DNA from: Stictocephala bisonia
Taxonomy: Eukaryota > Arthropoda > Insecta > Hemiptera > Membracidae
NCBI GenBank assembly: GCA_035578905.1
Contig: JAQJVL010000540.1
Span: forward strand, 315,296 to 379,295
Length of the DNA stretch: 64,000 nucleotides
Direction of reading: 5' to 3'
In this document: positions 25,276 to 37,860 of the stretch, piece by piece
Numbering within the stretch: position 1 is the stretch's first letter
Layout: each line of letters starts with the position of its first letter
Notes under the pieces: generated by a model
Databases searched by the model: none
What the model saw: only the letters and a program-made list of their open reading frames with translations
What the model was told of the DNA's origin: nothing
Program-made: the position numbers and the translations under genes

Positions 25276-26380
25276 CTGTTTTCTCAATAAACACCTGTGT
25301 TTGAGTAACATTTGATTGAAAAGACTGTTTCTTCGGTTTGCAGTGGACAGCCACATTCAATGACGAGATGACAAAGATGTATGTAGTAATGTAACAAAAC
25401 TAAACATTGTATTTTTATAGATCATATATGTTATGAAACAATTTACTGTAAAGTATGTTTATATAATATTCTCGATGGTTTTACAATCCTCATTGTAGTT
25501 TGACTCAAGTGCCCACGTGAAAGATTGTATTAATGTTACAGGAAACCTATCGAGTACTCTTGTTATTGGTCTGTCCTTTTTTCATCAGGTAAAGTTTTCC
25601 ATGCCTAATGGTTTTGCAGGTATCCAGAAAAGGTGCAAAACAGAAACACGTTATTAAAGAAGGCTGCGATATTACTTGTCTGGCTGTGAAAATAGTCCTG
25701 GTAATCGTTTTAATGGCTTAGAACTACTGCTGAAACTGGAGGTGATATTACTATTCTAGTCGATTAATAAGTGTTGCATTAGGATATATAATTTTACCAT
25801 CGTCAAGAATATTTTAAAATTATGAAATTATGTTCTTATTTTTCATTTAAATATTTTTGCTATAAAAATTTAACTATAAATCACAATAAATATTGTTTTA
25901 ACACTTAACAAGTAAACAGCCAAGAAAAAAATATTTGAACTGAAGTTAGATTGAAAAATGAAATTTATTTTAGAAACAACAGAAGTAAATTTTCTTTTAT
26001 TCCACAACGAACAATAGTGATTATGTAGGAGTAAAACGGCCCTAACTCACCAATATCTTCACTTCAGTTTTGAGCCTAAAACATTTCATACTGCAGTCTG
26101 AATTATCTGTGTGCAAACAAACAATTTGTGTGCAATCTACAATAACACGGGATTAGCTACTACTTTACATTCAAATTACAATATTACCGGATTTGACATA
26201 GTTGGATTATAATATGACCTACTATCCGTTCAGTCCTCTAGTCATATGGATCATTATTTCAACAAACAAAGGAAGACTTATTTATTATTACGACTTTATT
26301 TATAATTACCTAGTATTAAAAAATAAAGTAAACTTATGAAAGAATTTTAACCGTATTTATTTTAAAATAGTATTAAGGCG
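25276..26380. other. AT-rich non-coding stretch
   Basis: Unique sequence beyond the duplication. No gene, RNA gene or array is recognised. It is slightly less AT-rich around 25500-25750 without any open frame of note. Confidence 0.5.
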
Positions 26381-26630
26381 GGTGCCCTTCCCACCTTATT
26401 GTTTGACTAGAGTGGGGGAGACAATGGTTCGGCACGGCGGCGATCAGCACTCAGCAGTAGGAGTTGGAGTTGGAGTCCAAGGTGCAGCACAAAGAAGATG
26501 GGGTCTCACGTGAACTGGCGATTCGGTCGGTCTGGCGGTGCGTCGGGTTGTCGAGTGTTAGTCAGCGTAGTTAGAGATAGTGTCTGTGAGGAGTCTGCTT
26601 TTGTCCATCATTGAGATTTCCCACGAAGTA
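26381..26630. other. GC-rich island preceding the 112 bp repeats
   Basis: This stretch (for example CGGCACGGCGGCGATCAGC near 26432 and GGTCTGGCGGTGCGTCGGG near 26530) is much richer in G+C and CpG than anything around it and runs directly into the tandem repeats at 26631. The pairing of a CpG-rich leader with tandem subunits resembles promoter or 5' UTR regions of some retroelements, but I see no coding remnant or terminal repeat to confirm this. An exon or promoter of a host gene cannot be excluded. Confidence 0.35.
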
Positions 26631-27090
26631 CACCTCAACACAGATGTCGAACAACCCAGGAGCCTGCCAATCAAGCAAGTGCGTTCTTGGTAGGAGCAAA
26701 TCCCTGTCACGCCCTAAGCCTGGTAAGTTGTGACAATAGCATATCCTCAACACAGATGTCGGACAACCCAGCAGGATGCCAGTCAAGCGAGTGCACCCTT
26801 GGTAGAAGCAAACCTCCGTCACGCCCTAACCTTGGTAGGTTGTGACAATAGCATATCCTCTACAGAGATGTCGGACAACACAAGAGCCTGTCAGTCAAGC
26901 GAGTGCACTCTTGGTAGGAGCAACCCCCGTCAAGCCCTAACTCTGGTAGGTTGTGACAATAGCATATCCTCTACAGTGATGTCGAACAACCCAAGAGTCT
27001 GCCAGTCAAAGCGAGTGTGCTCTTGGTAGGAGCAAATCCCTGTCACGCCCTAACCCTGGTAGAGCGTGACAATAGCATATTCTCTATGGT
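26631..27090 (+). repeat. 112 bp tandem repeat, 4 units
   Basis: Each unit contains GATGTCGGACAACCCA, then GCCAGTCAAGCGAGTGC, CTTGGTAGGAGCAA, GTCACGCCCTAACCCTGGTA, and ends with TGTGACAATAGCATATCCTC. The GATGTC landmark starts near 26643, 26755, 26867 and 26978, a period of 112, 112 and 111. Units differ by several substitutions each. The open frames of 83 to 99 codons here on both strands have no motif and follow from the GC-rich repeat. Confidence 0.85.
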
Positions 27091-27312
27091 TATTAAGCTA
27101 TGTTTTCTAAAACTATTTAACATGATTACCTAATTAAAAGTTCTTGAATTTAAGTTGTAAATTTAATTAAGTTGCATTACCTTTTAAAGCATCTAAATAA
27201 TTATAACTCAATAATTAAAATGTATTAATGCAATAAATAAGCTTAGATTTGATATTTTAACTAAGTATTGACTTAAAGGATTTAAATAATAATTGCTTAG
27301 GCATAAATTGTA

Positions 27313-27338
27313 CAGTATTGTGCGAATTAATGGAATCA
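27313..27338. repeat. Tc1 left terminal inverted repeat
   Basis: 26 bp starting CAGTATTGTGCG directly after the TA target. It pairs with 28647-28672 with two mismatches. Confidence 0.9.
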
Positions 27339-27417
27339 TAGACTGTTTTAATGAAAAAACAGTTTATTTAGTAAAAAATTATATTTTGACAAAACTATAA
27401 AGGTAAACTTACATCAT

Positions 27418-28437
27418 TCAGTAGGAAATATGTCCCCCTTTGGCAGCAATTACTGCTTTTACCCGTTTTGGCATAGATTCTATGAGTTTCTGGCAGTTGT
27501 CAGATATCCTTTCATCTCGATACCAAACCTGAATGACCGCTTCTATCATTTTTAATTTAGTGGTACAGTCGATTTTTCGCAGTCTAGCTTTGCAAATGGC
27601 CCATAAATTTTCAATGGGGTTGAGGTCGGGCAAATTGCCGGGCCAATCTAAAACATTAATCTTCTTATTTTTGAAAAATGCCATCATTTCCTTTGATTTG
27701 TGACAGAGAGCAGAGTCCTGTTGAAGAATCGCTCCTCCTTGGGGTTGACATTTTTGGATTTGTTTGTCCAAACACTTTTCCAACATGGATTTGTATTTTT
27801 GGCTGTTCATCATGCCTTCAATTGGCACCAAAGATCCAACTCCCATGTATGAAAAACATCCCCAAAACATTTTCTTGACTGGATTTTTTACGGTTTGATC
27901 AATATGAGACGGTGTAAACTTTTCATTGTCAGACTTCCTGACGAATTACGACCGCTGTCCCTGAACTATAAAGTGGGTTTCATCTGTAGATAGGACTTTT
28001 TTTCAGTCGCCTATAGTCCAATTAGAGTATTTTTTGGCCCACAGTGGCCTTTGTTTCTTCATTCGTTCAGTTAGAAGCTGTTTTTTCTGTGGACGAATTG
28101 CCCTTCTACCACTCTCCAAAAGTCTTTTACGAACAGTTGAGTCATGAATCACTATACCTGATGCTGCTATATCTTGTTGTAGGTCTTGGCTTGATTTTCT
28201 TGGGTCCAATTCGCTCTTTCGAAGTAAAAATCTATCATCTGCTGGTGTTGTTTTTCTCTTTCTTCCACATTTTCCTAACCTTTTCACATCCACTGATCCC
28301 GTTTCTCGTTTACGCTTCACAATTTTGCTTACTACCCCCTGACTCACTCCACACGTTCTAGCAATCTCTCTTTGTGACATAGTAGTGTGTTCACTCAACG
28401 TGACAATCTTTTCACGCTTCCTAGGCGTAATATCCAT
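27418..28437 (-). pseudogene. Tc1 transposase (DD34E) with two premature stops
   Basis: The frame runs from ATG at 28437 to the stop at 27418 and is 339 codons long, the normal Tc1 transposase length (about 340). Two in-frame stops interrupt it: TGA at 28003-28005 (codon 145) and TAA at 27946-27948 (codon 164). No frameshift is present. Residues 1-60 hold a paired-type helix-turn-helix (SQREIARTCGVSQGVVSKIV) for TIR binding, and a basic GRKRK stretch lies at about 59-63. A second HTH region follows to about 120. Catalytic residues are all present: D152 in STDETHF, D241 in LQQDSALCH, and E276 in PDLNPIENLW, with 34 residues between the second D and the E. The usual QQDNAP.H is QQDSALCH here. 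The cut-and-paste activity would excise between the TIRs and insert at TA. As read, translation would stop after the DNA-binding domain, leaving a product that might still bind TIRs. Confidence 0.93.
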
Positions 28438-28646
28438 GTTGGAATAAAACTAAAACAAACTCACTAGTTACCAAAAACAACACAAAATAGTACAAAAAAC
28501 CCAAAAACAACACAAGCTTGGTAAGAAATGACTTAAAACACACTCAAACTAAAGGCAGAGAAAAGTAAGGTTATGTTTTCAATGCTTGGTCAGCTGTCAA
28601 CTGTGTAGGTAGTGTTGCCAACTGTGAATATTAAAAAATTTCACAG

Positions 28647-28672
28647 TGATTCCATTAATTCACACAATTCTG
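28647..28672. repeat. Tc1 right terminal inverted repeat
   Basis: 26 bp ending CACACAATTCTG immediately before the TA target duplication; inverted match to 27313-27338. Confidence 0.9.
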
Positions 28673-28674
28673 TA

Positions 28675-31600
28675 TTTAAATTTTTATTTAGTAAATATGT
28701 AAGTTGAAATTGTAAAAGAATCGCACTTTTTTTTTAATTGAAAGTAATTTGTTATTGTAATATACATATACTTCATATAACAACTATCATATAAGTAGCT
28801 TTTCCATTGTGAGAAGCTATTCCACCAAGCTATTCCACGATAATATGACATATAAAAAACATAAGTATAGCCATCAACAAAGTTGAGTCCCATACGAATT
28901 CGTTGTTAAATACAATAATTCGTTGCAGAACAATCGATCTTAAAATCCGATAAGTGGTTGACTAGTGAAAGACATTAGTAGGCAGATAGAAAGACCTGAT
29001 TAATAATCATTAATTTTAAAAGTAATGAAATGGGTCTTTAAATGCAAACAAATGTCTAAGAACAAGCTAAGAATACATCAAAAACTAAAGAAGAATGACA
29101 AATATTTAAACACATTTATTATTTCAAACGTTATCTCGTAGTTAAGCATAAACATGTTTCATAAATTACACAGTAGCATAGTTAATTGACCTGCATTTTT
29201 AAAACAAAAGTTAAAAGTAATTATGTTTTTACGACTACATCTGTGTAGCTCCATCACGATAATAGTATTTAAGAAATAAGTGGTTATACATTTTTAACAT
29301 CATGGTTGATGAGTTTTATAGTATTTATAGTGGTAAACACAGCATATGTCAAATGACGGTCGTGTATTTGATGACCATTACTAGAATCCTCACTTTGAAA
29401 CCGCTCTCAGAAATAAACACAAGATTGGTTTTGGGGAAAATCTCACAGTTTAATTGAAAATCAACCAGAAGTTGCCGTTTTTGTTCTCTTTGTTTTGTAC
29501 ACAACTATTTTATTCTTTATTCGTTCCCTTAAAACATTATATGTTTTATAGACAAAATGTGTTATCCATTCACACAACAAACAGTTCATATGAGTCTTTT
29601 TTTTAATGTTTGAACTTTTCATCCTTGAGGGTAAGAGGTTTTTTTTCTTGTTATTGAATTTGTACTGTTGTATATGATGTGCAGATTATGTCGACTAAAA
29701 TTTACCAAATACCTAACTTTTGCATTTACATTTAACGTTTTTAACTTCAATGCAATCATTTCACTTTTATCTCAAATAAGACATTGTAAATGTGAATAAT
29801 GTTCCTTTAATTATGTTTCTTGCCTTTCATTTAAACTAAATAGATAATTTGATCTTAAGGTGATATAGGATATATTCATTTTAATATGTATAAACCAGAT
29901 AATTCTTAATATAAGAAAAATAATTAACGATGATAAGTTAATTAAATGATGATAATTGTCTGAACCTTCCAAATAAATTACGTAAATCGCACAACCACTT
30001 AAGCTAAAATATACCCTTAAAGATCATACGTGATTAAGTAAAGATATAATAATTGTACTTAGTAAGTTGTATCAGTGAAAATGTTTATTTAAAGGTGTAT
30101 TTTTAACCCTGTCATCACTGGTTTTTAAATATTTATGTAATGTTAACATATCAGCTGTATATTACTATAAATAAGATTATCAAACTACAATATAATTTAT
30201 TTCAATTATTTAAGACTTCTTAAATCTAATAATTGTTTAATACAAATAATGTTATCTTTTACGATTTATTCAGTATACACGTAAGTAATTCCTATATGAA
30301 ATTTATTTCACAAATTAATTTTTATTTGTAGAATCAATTTTATAATAGTTTATCCTTATGTAATTTTTATTCCAGTGTACATTTGCACAGCTTGTTGGAG
30401 TATGTGGTCTCAACCAAGCTACCTCCAAGTACCCTGGAGGCAATTAACAGAACAAACAAGTTGGGTTTGACTAATGACTAAGTACCTAATGTGGCTGGCC
30501 ATTGTTTGTCTTCCTTCCCTCCCCTGAGATTTATGCCGTTTTATAGTATTAAGTCTCACCAATGTATATTCCTTCATTTAAAATAACGGACCAAATGATT
30601 TTAAAATATTTGCTATACAAAAATGTACGGTTGGAATAAGACTAATTTTTATGGATAACTTCTGCCTACTTAGTATGATATACTAACATTTTATATAGAT
30701 GTATATATAGGAAAGAAGATTTTACGTATTTTTAGCTTAAAATTTAACAAACCAAACAGATATGATAGGAAATACATGCTTAGATACGAGGCACGAAGTC
30801 GGAAACCTTCACTCATTACTGATGACTTGGTGCAAAACGTTGATGAAAAAAGTAAGAGAAAACAGACGCTTTAAAACTGCATTATTATGTAGTGTGTCTT
30901 CAAGTGTCAAGAAGTGTGTTTATTTAAATTGTGACAGACCGTTTGAAGTACCCAAAGTTATGCTTACGGTAGGTTCCCAAAATGGTGACAGAGAATCACA
31001 AAAACAAATGTTTGAGGAAATTAAAGAAATGTTCAACCTGTTCTCTCACATTACTAGAGCATTAGAATCGTGATGGTTATGATTTTTAAAATCAAATTGT
31101 CATTGTGACAGATTCACGATGAATGTCAGCTGCTTTCAAACCCTTAGCATTATGAAAACTTACACACCTCATAATTCACAGTAGGTGGCATTTTTAATCA
31201 GAGGATAAATTTTAAACAGTCATAAATGACCTTAAATAAAGTCGAATGAATCCTTAACGGCGGTTTTGGCTTGCTAACAGATAGTAGTACCCAGTACGCA
31301 TGCGCTGAACGCCGACTTCAGCGCTACTGCAGTGGCATTCCAAAACGGTACTTACTTTAAAAACACGCCTCGTATAATACACGTTACAGTCCACAGGGAA
31401 AAATAGAATATGACAACATGTTTTGGTAAAAACATTATATGATTTAAATTTACTTCGCTACGAATTTGTGTGTCCGTATGTTATTTGGCATCAAGATGGA
31501 AATGGTTTAATTAGGCAAACAAATAAGGAAACTTGTAAAAATAAACTCTCATGACCTAAGCAAATTTAATACTCTCATAACCTGTTGCTAGAATTTTTTT

Positions 31601-33413
31601 TAAATTTGTTATAAAATTGACTATAATACTGAAATATTTATATATTAAATAGTTATTATAACCCATTCCTATTCAAAAGTATACATCAAGTTAAATATCC
31701 TCTCATTCTAACGTGTGTATTGTTTATAGTAAGTAAGAAAATCACAGAATCAAATAAGTTTGTTTAACTTAAGGATTTTCTCATTTAATTTAAACTTAGC
31801 ATCTTCCCGTCAGGATTTCTTACATTTCAAACAAGAATTTTAATTGATTTTATAGTTTAATAATGTAAAATAATAATACAAATTGTAATATACAAATAAT
31901 AATACAAATCGTAATATTGGTATACAGTTAGTGAACACATTTCCGCTTCCTGCTCTGCGTGCTCACTGTCTAATAGGCCAATATAATTAGCAAAGAATCA
32001 AAACAGAATAACACCTATAATTTAAATATAAATAATAAATCTATAGTTATTTATATTTGTAATAAGTAATTTCATCTTAAGTCTACAGTTATTATTATTC
32101 CAGAATGTATTTTTGGGAAACAAACTCTTGTTTTTATCAATAAAAATTGGCACATAATTTATAAAAGAGACAATCCAATTTGATAAACGTCAATCAAATG
32201 AAATAACAAGGAGGAGAATAAATTGAACGTGGGCCTACAAACTAAATCTCAATATCTCAAGAAAACCGCTGACATTTATATTGAAAGCTCGTCTTGTACA
32301 ATTTAACAGCTGTTATAAACGGTTTAACAACTACGCCCTAACAATCTCTTCCTTCCATCCTCACTCACCAGTACGATTATACTTGTAGGGCTTCTTTTAT
32401 ACTGTAAAATGCGATTATTTCTGTAAATATGATTGTTATTCAACTTTAAAAGCTTCAAATACAATTCTGTTCAACATTGTGTATGTTTAAGAGTATCTTT
32501 TAGTTAATAGTTTAAAAATTAGTCTCTGAAAAGAGTGTATTGAGTTCTATTGTGACCAGCTGTCGTTATTGATATGTTGAATACGTGATATTTGTTTAGT
32601 TAGTTATTTGCTTAGAATGAGTCGTAACTTTTATTGTGCATATACAGGGTCATTAATGACAGCCCTTGCAAACTTCGGTACTTATTCCTTGGGTAAAAAA
32701 ACAATAAGAGCTTTTTCTATAAACATAGTTCCTAAAATATTTAATTCAGAATATTTTTTTAGGTTTCCACATAATTTAACGATTTTTGGACCTGTAGACA
32801 TTAATAGACTGAAGATATTTTCGTGAACCTTAAACAGACACTTTTTCAAGAAAATTAGTAAGATTTATTAATATTTGTATAGTAAAAATGAGGGTTAAAA
32901 CTTGTAAATGTACTCGTGTTTTAACAACAACGTGTTTTTAATATAACAAACAATGAAATAGTTCTTCTTCAAAAAGATGTCTCACTTTTAAATGCGAACA
33001 ACACAAGATGATAATAAAATAAAGCTGATTGACCTAAAAATTAATAAACAGATGTTGAACATCATAATATCTAAAATTCAGACACAAGAGTGAGGTAGAA
33101 AACAGTTCATCTTATTTTTGTGCTGATCAATGTATTCGATTCAACAAAAAGTTAACTGGCAAATAAAAGTAGATTTATATATCTTAACAACCTAACTTCA
33201 TCACCCAAATTACAGGATGCAGGTTTGCTGATCAAAGGTGACTCACTACAAAGGTATTTCAACGTGAGTGATTGGAGCTTTTGTAACCACCTAACAGGTT
33301 GGTAATAGCACTGTTGTTGTAATTGATTGCATTGGACTAATTGATGCTAAGTGGCAATAGATGTAATTGTAACTTAAACTACGTGAACTGGAGAGTTAGT
33401 TAGTATCATGTAT
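28675..33413. other. Long AT-rich non-coding stretch
   Basis: No gene is supported across about 4.7 kb. A 103-codon frame at 30762-31073 has no recognised motif. A GC-richer patch at 31255-31350 contains GTACGCATGCGC and weak inverted CCGTTTTGG-type matches on either side, perhaps a relic MITE. Nothing else is seen. Confidence 0.45.
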
Positions 33414-33537
33414 CATTTTATCAGATAAAATAATAATATCTATAATTTAAAGTACTTTAGTTAAAAGCATGTTCGAGCAAATTTTTATCAGATAAAAGAA
33501 AAAGGTCTATATTTTAAAGTACTATAGTTAAATGCAT
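33414..33537 (+). repeat. Two-copy direct tandem repeat, about 66 bp
   Basis: 33415-33470 and 33481-33537 share ATTTTATCAGATAAAA, then TTTAAAGTACT-TAGTTAAA and GCAT. The units have diverged by several substitutions, so this is a simple old tandem duplication. Confidence 0.7.
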
Positions 33538-35052
33538 ACAGAACTTAAGTAATAAATCGTAATCACTTTAATGCCAAAAAGAGAAAGGAAACAAACCTTA
33601 GTAATGTTTAACATTTTGCTATTCAGCCTTAAACTAAAAAGACATCCCATAATGTTGCTTATGGTTAAATTTAAATTATTAAGAGCAAAATTAGCAAGTT
33701 TAAACAATTATAAAAAAGTAAAAAATTATTAACTGTATTAAATAATTAATATTTAATATTAAGTTATAATTTCAAATAATGCCCTAATTATTGCAAACAC
33801 TTTTATAAACAATTATTATTTTACATACTATAGCTTATAAATGAATAATATACCATTAGGAGCCCTAATAAAAACAATAATATACTTATGTAGTTTATTA
33901 TTGTTTTCACGAAGGCTTTTGATCAACATAAATTAGATTTTTATATTATCTTAATGAATATGTTAATGTATTTTAAAAAATAAATGGCTAAATGTGTGAA
34001 ATTATTAAATTAAAAATCCAAAATTTGAGTAGAGATTAAATCATACATTTATTTATTTTCAGTACATTATGAAGAAAATGATTAAAATAATTAATTGTGT
34101 TTGGTTTGAACTATACTTTCATATCATAATCTATTCTAAATTAACTTGTAATTTATATGACTTTCAGAATAAAATTTTGAGAAAGATGTCAGTTTTCCTT
34201 CCGATCAATAACAGTGAATAATTAAGTAACAAATCAGGATTTTACAGTTTTGTTTTCAACTTAGCAAACAATAATATATTGATTTAGTAAGAATCACAAG
34301 TAAAGACTGTTATAGATATAAAATTTTTATATTTAACTTTTTTCCACTATTGTTAGTGATTTTAGACAATTTGTACAGTCAAACAATATATATGTTATAT
34401 TAATTGAGGTGTTTACATGAAATAGGTTGTTTAGTTGAAATTATTGTTAAAGTTAAATTGAGAATAGTGAAAAATCAGTAGTGAATGTAAACGATATTAA
34501 GATGTAGGTCTTTAGAAAAAATACACAACTGTTTTGAACATGATATAAACTAAAGATAATGGTCAATTACTAAATAGTGCATTGTAAACGGGATGTTAAA
34601 ATAAGTAAGTCTCACGTGGATCCATCCCTTTGAGTACGCATATAAATAATTATGTATTGATGAGGGAAGTGCTAATGACGAAGATACACTGATGAACCTT
34701 GAGTAGTGTCTACCCCAATTTTCGTCGTACACGGTGTTGGCTTGTACAGACCTACTAATGAGTTTATACTAAGGGATAAGTACAATTTATCGTTAATCAT
34801 CTATTTTAGTATGCTCGTAAACTAATTAGTATAAGTCAAATAATTTCCTATAACAAACTAGACGCAAAGTGTCCCCAGACAATTTACAAGTTTTCCTATA
34901 TTCCACTAAATATATATATTTATATGAAAACACAACAGCATATCTTAATTTACATGTTTTCCATGCAAGTACTTAATATTATGCGGTTTCATCTTTTGGC
35001 ATTGAAAGCAATCCTAGTACCATTAAATTATAAGCCTATGTGTTGGAAAACG
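33538..35052. other. AT-rich non-coding stretch
   Basis: No gene, array or RNA gene seen. The open frames of 60 to 75 codons have no motifs. Confidence 0.45.
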
Positions 35053-35335
35053 CATTCATTTATTCATTTATTCTTAAGACGCCGATCGTCAAGATATGGT
35101 CAAATATGGATTTCAAATGAGTGTGAGATGAGTGTAGTTGAGCGAATATAGTCATTGTTACAAACTAAGGCCGACTATTTCTTATAAAGTGTCATTAATT
35201 AATAGCCCGATGACAAATGAACAGCCAGTAGTTATCAGCTGATCCCTTTCAAAATGAGTTACGACCCTGATTGGGATCGAACTGAGAATCTTTAGCTTAT
35301 GAAACTGGGATTTAACCAACTAAGCTACTGACCAA
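35053..35335 (-). mobile_element. tRNA-derived SINE, copy 2 of 3
   Basis: Inverted, full-length relative of 1541-1820. The 3' tail is ATTCATTTATTCATTTATTC at 35053-35072 (plus strand), followed by AAGACGCCGATCGTCAAGAT. The box B region (GGGATCGAACTGAGAATC) is at 35273-35290 and the box A side ends at 35335 (CTAAGCTACTGACCAA). Identity to copy 1 is about 85 to 90% by eye. A 75-codon frame crosses its tail and is not a gene. Confidence 0.75.
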
Positions 35336-35889
35336 TTTTGGATTAGTGAATATATCTGCAACAAGATAATTTTTTTTATTAAATGCCTCCATTATTATTA
35401 TAAAAAGAGGTTATAAATGTGGTAGACACTATCTGTCAACATTAATGTGAACTGTTCTGGTAGAAACTATTGACAACATTGACAAGGATTCAATCATTGG
35501 GTGATTCAACCTCCAATGAACTTTGGAATTATTTCACGGTAATAGATAATACTGAACAAAAGCCATATAATATACATCAAACATGTTCGGTGAATACAAC
35601 TATTTCACGTCTTCACATATTGCATTGGCTCAAAATCATTTAAAATCACGTTAAATTGAAAACTCTATGTAAAAGCGTGAGTTGGTGACATAAAACAAAG
35701 GTACATTACAATATTCACATATACTAAAGTGATTAAATAATCAGTTACATCTTCTATTTTGTATCCAAGTATATTGATATGAAATAAGTTTCCTAATAAT
35801 ATTCGTTTCAGTATAATATAATCAAAATTGTGGTTAGGCTAAAACAGAAGCTACAAGATTAACTTGTTCAATACTAAAAGTGGCCTTTT
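35336..35889. other. AT-rich non-coding stretch
   Basis: Nothing recognised. Confidence 0.45.
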
Positions 35890-36150
35890 AGACTACATAT
35901 TTAGATTTGGAAAGATGGTCAGATATATTGTAAAAATATAACTCACTTTAATGACATGAAACAAGTTTGGGCACATGGAAATACCACCTCATCAAATAGC
36001 GTTCAGTGGGGTGGAGGGGGTCCAACACGACTAACCAAAGTGTTTGAATAGTGGGGCTCACATAACTTTAGACTTCTTCTATTTTCTACATTATATCTAA
36101 CCTTGATTCATCACCAAATATCGCACGAGCTCCATCTCTCTTCAGAATTT
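35890..36150 (+). repeat. Diverged dispersed repeat, copy A
   Basis: It matches 37585-37860 in the same orientation. Shared elements in order are GGTCAGAT-TATT, AACTCA-TTT, CATGAAACAA-TT, GCACA--GAAAT-CCACC--ATC, GGGG-GGAGGGG, AACAC--CTAAC-AAAGTGT, AGTAGG-CTCATA, and finally GACCTCCA-CTCTCTTCAGA. The pair is about 65 to 70% identical by eye. It is an unclassified interspersed element; no coding or terminal structure is seen. Confidence 0.55.
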
Positions 36151-37584
36151 AAATTATAAATCGAGACTTTAAAGCTATCAAGATTTAAATTCTTACAGCA
36201 TTCACAGTAATATCGACTTAATAAATTTAAATTATTTAATTAATATCAATAATTAACTTTATTTATTTTAAAAACTTATTTATGTAGTGAACTAACTTTA
36301 TCGTTATAGTTGCCTGTCTATGTTTTATGTTATATAAAATCATTACTATGGTTGCTTTATTTAGGCTAGTTACATTATTGTGTACATAAAAAGATTAATC
36401 ATTTTTATGTAATTTAAATTATATTATTATAGTTATTTACGTTAAATTTTTAATTTTAAGTTAAAATGAGTTAAACTCATATATCTAGCACCTTAAATAA
36501 ATTAACACAATTTGAAGGCTGTGCTTGGTAACAAATAATATCCACACATTTATAATATTATTACTACTAAATAACTAATTAAATAGTATAAAACTGTTGT
36601 TATGTCTTCTACTCTACAAATGTTATGTCATAAGAATAAATGTCCTTTCTTTAACATGTGGTTATTAAATTAATTGAGTTTCAACTCAATATTTTGAACC
36701 AAGTTAGACTAGTTATTTATTGAACTATAAGCAAGTTAGTGGCTGAATTGTAATTCGGTGGAGTTGTATTAGGACCTACGTCTCATACACAAATCTATAA
36801 ATATAGAAGTCTAATAACTACTCACTTATTACAGTTTATCAAAATCTCAAATTGATTGGATCATCAGTTTCGGCACAAATAGTTTTAACAAGTGATAGAT
36901 GCGTACTACGAGAGGATTTAACAATACTTTCTCTTAAAGGATTAAACTATAATAATAAACAATTTACCAGTCACCTAAATCCCAGTTTCTGTTATCATTC
37001 ACCATTCGAATATTAGGACGCCACATTTCATAGGACGATGTAATCTGATATAAGAGACTATTTTTTAAGCAATTTAAGCTATCAGGCCAAGAAAAATAAC
37101 AACATTACTCGAACGAGGTGAGCATAGCAAATAACGGGTTTGACAACTGAAACGTGCAGCTTGTACCCTTGTATTTAATAAGCATGTTACTTGGTTCGAA
37201 AAAAATACCTTATTTGGTTGATGAACAAAAATATTAATCATCAATTTTTTATAATTTGTTTTTGACAGTTTTTGTTGACAAAATATTGTAGGACTGATTA
37301 TTGCATGTTAACCTTGTTTTATATCATCTTTGAATTTTGTACAAATAATATTGCAATATTTTTAATTCTTTCTATTGCTTTTGATTTGCATTTAATCTTT
37401 TTATTTAATTCTATTAGTCCTCTCGACATTTCTGGATCCAGGAATATAGCTTGTTCACATTTACGTACGGAATTACTTAGGCTTCGCCCCGCAGACCCTA
37501 CAGGTCCACTGGCTAGCTTTCTCTACAGTCTCATAATGCAAACATGTAACAGATATTCATATTTATAAAGTTTATGCTATATAA
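36151..37584. other. Non-coding stretch with a short GC-rich patch
   Basis: AT-rich apart from 37440-37520, where TTAGGCTTCGCCCCGCAGAC and CCTACAGGTCCACTGGC stand out by composition. A 98-codon frame (37272-37568) covers the patch but shows no domain. The patch may be a transposon end; I cannot name one. Confidence 0.35.
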
Positions 37585-37860
37585 TATTTTGAATTAGAAT
37601 GATTGTCAGATGTATTAAAAAAAACAGAACTCATTTTGTTAGCATGAAACAAATTTAAGCACAAAAGAAATTCCACCCTATCGAAACAGTATTGATTGAA
37701 TTTTCCTTCAACGGGGGAGGGGCAGGACTGAACACACCTAACGAAAGTGTCTGTAAAGTAGGACTCATACACCCTCTCTCATCCACTTCATATCTGACAT
37801 ATCATATTGGGCTGGTCTTTCATTTTAAGAAAATATTCCAATCGTAAGACCTCCACCACT
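37585..37860 (+). repeat. Diverged dispersed repeat, copy B
   Basis: Partner of 35890-36150. It carries the C/G-rich core ACGGGGGAGGGGCAGGACTG near 37711 where copy A has GTGGGGTGGAGGGGGTCC. Confidence 0.55.

Larger units (their letters stand above)
27311..28674 (-). mobile_element. Full-length Tc1-family transposon with TA target duplication
   Basis: The element spans 27313-28672 (1360 bp), flanked by TA at 27311-27312 and 28673-28674. Terminal inverted repeats begin CAGTATTGTGCGAATTAATG on the left and, read inward from the right, CAGAATTGTGTGAATTAATG; both go on to GAATCA, so 24 of 26 positions agree. The length, TA duplication and DD34E transposase define it as Tc1. The transposase lies on the minus strand with about 235 bp of 5' and 105 bp of 3' non-coding sequence. 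Only two nonsense codons disable it, so it is comparatively young. Its TIRs look mobilisable if an active relative exists. Confidence 0.95.

Noticed and set aside
26730..27029. 99-codon plus-strand frame
   Set aside because: Lies entirely in the 112 bp repeats and repeats itself; no domain.
28044..28361. 105-codon plus-strand frame
   Set aside because: Antisense shadow of the Tc1 transposase.
30762..31073. 103-codon plus-strand frame as a gene
   Set aside because: No recognised domain, no splice or promoter context and no homologue that I can name; length is possible by chance over this many kilobases.
37272..37568. 98-codon frame over a GC-rich patch
   Set aside because: Starts in AT-rich low-complexity sequence and shows no motif.
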